A stretch of 64,000 nucleotides of DNA from CAIYRG01 sp963747255 (GTDB taxonomy: Bacteria; Pseudomonadota; Alphaproteobacteria; Micropepsales; Micropepsaceae): positions 62,001 to 126,000 of the forward strand of contig CAVVEG010000018.1 in the NCBI GenBank assembly GCA_963747255.1, read 5' to 3'. Below the pieces are notes generated by a model that was not told the DNA's origin, searched no databases, and was given only the letters and a program-made list of their open reading frames with translations. Positions 61,990-64,000 of this stretch are shown here, in pieces (within the stretch, counting starts at the first letter, position 1; the number at the start of each line of letters is the position of its first letter). The position numbers and the translations under genes are program-made.

Positions 61990-62455
61990 GTAGACCTCTG
62001 AAAATTTCGATATTCGCTCTGTTTTATGCTCGCCGGACGCTCCTCAGCGACACAATTCAACGATGATACGGGAGCGCAGTAGAATGAGTGCCCCGGCGTT
62101 CGATTACTGCATATAGTTCGAGATGGAAAGCAATATAGGGGAACGCGCGTTTTCCGGTGACACCAGCAGGCCGCTGGAATCATTTTCCGCATGGCGTCAG
62201 CGAGCTTGCGCGAGCTACGTCGCGCGATGCATTCAACACCTTTCGCTGCGGCTTCGGTTTTGATTTCGGTCAGGCGAGTGCCGACTTTGAAACGGACAGC
62301 AACGTCGAAATATGCGAAGACAACATGTCGCCATCCAACGGGACGAAGCAGCAATCCCGAGGCTGCAGGCATGATGGCCGGCAACCACCGTGTCAGGCTG
62401 GATGGCAGACGCACCGCTTTGCGCTCAAACGATCACCACATCTGAGACGACGGGC
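61990..62455. other. Divergent intergenic region between acp and the mutase gene
   Basis: 466 bases between divergent genes, where the promoters of the minus-strand biosynthetic operon and of the mutase gene must lie. Open frames on both strands have no domain or ribosome-binding site. I see no clear operator. Confidence 0.5.
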
Positions 62456-63895
62456 ATGAGACCTTCCGATAGGGAAGCAGCCCTCGACGACCTTCTGAGA
62501 TTGAGCCTTGAGCCGCTCAAGACCCAGCCGTTCTATTCAGATAGCGGCCTCCCAGAATCCGTTTGGACCGCGCGTCCAGGTCAGGCACCCTTCGTGAGAG
62601 GGTCTTCTGGAGACACTTACGCGGCACGACCCTGGACCGTGCGGCAGTATGCGGGTTTCGGCAGCGCCGCCGAAACCAATCAGCGCTTCAAGTGGTTGCT
62701 CGCGCGGGGACAGACGGGAGTATCCGTGGCGTTCGACCTTCCGACACAAAGAGGTTTTGATTCGGATGCGCCGGAGGTTGTCGGTGAGGTCGGGCGCACT
62801 GGTGTTGCGATCGACAGCGTCGACGACTTCAAGGAGCTTCTTGAGGGTATCTCGCTTCGAGATATCTCCGTTTCCATGACGATCAATTCAACGAGCCTCC
62901 CCATCCTGGCGGCGCACATCGTGGCGGCCGAAGAGCGCGGCTACCGGGAAAAGGAGTTGCGTGGGACGATCCAGAACGATCCTCTTAAGGAATATATTGC
63001 TCGCAATACCTATGTCTTTCCCCCAGGAGCCTCCCTGTTTCTGGCTGGGGAAGTCATCCGGCATTGCACGCTTCATATGCCGAGATTTCATCCGATATCC
63101 GTGTCGGGATATCACTTCAAGGAAATGGGTGCGAACCCTGTTCAGGAAGTCTCGTTCATGATTGCGAACGGGCTTGAATACATCGACGAGTGCACACGTT
63201 TGGGTTTTTCCGTCGAGAAGGTTGCGCCAAAATTTTCCTTTTTTCTCGGTCTTGGGACCAACGTGCTCGTCGAAGCTGCCAAATTGCGTGCGGCGCGGTT
63301 CGTCTGGGCAACGTTACTCGCGAGCGTGTACCGGACGGACGACCCGGACAGCCGGAGAATGAAAATGCATTGCCAGACCTCCGGCGTCGAACTGAGCGCC
63401 GATACGATATTAGGCAACATCGGTCGCGTAACGTTACAGGCTCTGGCAGCAATCCTTGGAGGCACGCAGTCGTTGCATACGAATGCGTTCGATGAAGCTC
63501 TTGCCCTGCCCTCGCAGGAGGCCGAAGAGGTTGCCCTTCAAACCCAGGAGATACTTCGGGAAGAGGCGGGGTTGAGCAACGTAATCGACCCTCTCGGAGG
63601 AGCGTTTTATGTCGAGGCTCTCACCAAAGAAATCAGCGATCGCTGCACGAGTCTGATCGTTGGTATCAGACGACACGGCGGTATGATGCCTATCATCGAG
63701 AACGGATGGGCGAAACGGGCGATTCTGACTTCTGCGATCAAACACCAGGCGCACCTGGACCGGGATGAAGCAGATCGGCCTGGTGAATCCGACGAACAAA
63801 TACCTGCCCCGAGGATGAATTTCGAAACGCGCGATCACGATGCGATTGCAGCCCTGCAGCGGGAAAGGCTTTCGACGATACGCAAGAATTCGTGA
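62456..63895 (+). CDS. Acyl-CoA mutase large subunit (methylmalonyl-CoA mutase-like), frame broken at the 3' end
   Basis: A 479-residue B12-dependent mutase catalytic chain: RPWTVRQYAGFGSAAETNQR, GQTGVSVAFDLPTQRGFDSD, GTIQNDPLKEYIARNTYVFP, then GYHFKEMGANPVQEVSFMIA and the hallmark GGTQSLHTNAFDEALALPSQ. No cobalamin-binding domain is fused, so a separate small subunit is expected downstream. Family members isomerise methylmalonyl-CoA, ethylmalonyl-CoA or 2-hydroxyisobutyryl-CoA; substrate cannot be told. The frame stops at 63895, but the +1 phase goes on as family C-terminal helix sequence to the window edge, so a frameshift near 63885 is likely. It may supply extender units to the PKS. Confidence 0.85.
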   Translation: MRPSDREAALDDLLRLSLEPLKTQPFYSDSGLPESVWTARPGQAPFVRGSSGDTYAARPWTVRQYAGFGSAAETNQRFKWLLARGQTGVSVAFDLPTQRGFDSDAPEVVGEVGRTGVAIDSVDDFKELLEGISLRDISVSMTINSTSLPILAAHIVAAEERGYREKELRGTIQNDPLKEYIARNTYVFPPGASLFLAGEVIRHCTLHMPRFHPISVSGYHFKEMGANPVQEVSFMIANGLEYIDECTRLGFSVEKVAPKFSFFLGLGTNVLVEAAKLRAARFVWATLLASVYRTDDPDSRRMKMHCQTSGVELSADTILGNIGRVTLQALAAILGGTQSLHTNAFDEALALPSQEAEEVALQTQEILREEAGLSNVIDPLGGAFYVEALTKEISDRCTSLIVGIRRHGGMMPIIENGWAKRAILTSAIKHQAHLDRDEADRPGESDEQIPAPRMNFETRDHDAIAALQRERLSTIRKNS

Positions 63896-64000
63896 TAGTG
63901 CCGAAGTGGAACGGCTTCTTGTGCGTGCCTCGGAGATGGCTGCGGAACGGAAAAGCGGACTGATGGAGGTTGTGAAAGAGTGCGTCAGGGCCCGTGCTTC
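63886..64000 (+). other. Continuation of the mutase C-terminus in another phase
   Basis: Codons here read RDSAEVERLLVRASEMAAER then KSGLMEVVKECVRARA, matching the C-terminal helices normally present in mutase large subunits (ENLMPPIIDAVRARAT-type). It is out of phase with the mutase frame. The sequence runs off the window. Confidence 0.7.

Noticed and set aside
61965..62414. 149-codon minus-strand frame upstream of the stand-alone ACP
   Set aside because: No recognisable domain, it overlaps the ACP start in another phase, and it occupies the divergent promoter region.
5158..64000. Right attachment site (second copy of the tRNA-Phe 3' end)
   Set aside because: I looked for repeats of the terminal CCCCTGGGCACCA sequence downstream of the integrase and saw none in the window; a direct search would be needed to be certain.

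Overview
The window looks like a chromosomal stretch of an alphaproteobacterium, most likely in the Hyphomicrobiales (Rhizobiales). Supporting signs are a cyclic beta-1,2-glucan synthase type GH94 C-terminus, alphaproteobacterial tRNA-Ile2/tRNA-Phe sequences, an RNase G-YacG pair, a Ti-plasmid-type TraA/TraC/TraD set, ExoD, and FNR/FixK-type TTGAT-N4-ATCAA boxes. Family-level placement is not possible from the sequence alone.

Layout. (1) 1-5157 is core-like: the end of a GH94 enzyme, tRNA-Ile2(CAT), a polysaccharide deacetylase, an exported NHL beta-propeller protein, RNase G, YacG and tRNA-Phe. (2) 5158-11972 starts an accessory island at the 3' end of tRNA-Phe: a P4-type tyrosine integrase, an AlpA-like regulator, a TraA relaxase-helicase, an oriT-like site, TraC and TraD. 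It runs into broken genes (AbiEii toxin, LpxR-like, IS630 fragment), so the mobilisable element appears decayed. (3) 12000-38500 is a patchwork of stress and envelope genes: an Mg2+ P-type ATPase with a universal stress protein, hemolysin III, a histidine kinase, PPK2, ExoD, MacAB, an RcnB-like protein, a SYLF protein, two Crp/Fnr regulators, many tiny proteins (DUF3309 twice, DUF3096, CsbD, DUF2934, DUF3185), AsmA and MlaC. It is interleaved with IS630 and IS701 material, a segmental duplication, and several pseudogenes. Four near-perfect FNR/FixK boxes suggest a low-oxygen regulon. (4) 38869-61989 is a hybrid lipopeptide cluster made of two convergent operons. The plus-strand operon encodes a fatty acyl-AMP ligase (frameshifted), a one-module type I PKS (ACP-KS-AT-DH-KR-ACP), a LolA-like periplasmic protein, two LolC/MacB-type permeases, an ABC ATPase and a DUF2062 membrane protein. 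The minus-strand operon encodes a NodF-like ACP, a NodE/FabF-like ketosynthase, a two-module NRPS (C-A-PCP-C-A-PCP-TE), a type II thioesterase and an Sfp-type phosphopantetheinyl transferase. (5) 62456 to the end is a divergent acyl-CoA mutase large subunit with an apparent frameshift near its 3' end.

Inferred workflow of the cluster: FAAL activates a fatty acid and loads the PKS N-terminal ACP. The PKS adds one ketide unit and reduces it, and possibly dehydrates it. The NRPS adds two amino acids and its TE releases the product. PPTase and TEII prime and proofread the carriers, and the Lol-like ABC/LolA set may move the lipidated product to the outer membrane. The chemical product and its novelty cannot be settled from sequence reading alone.
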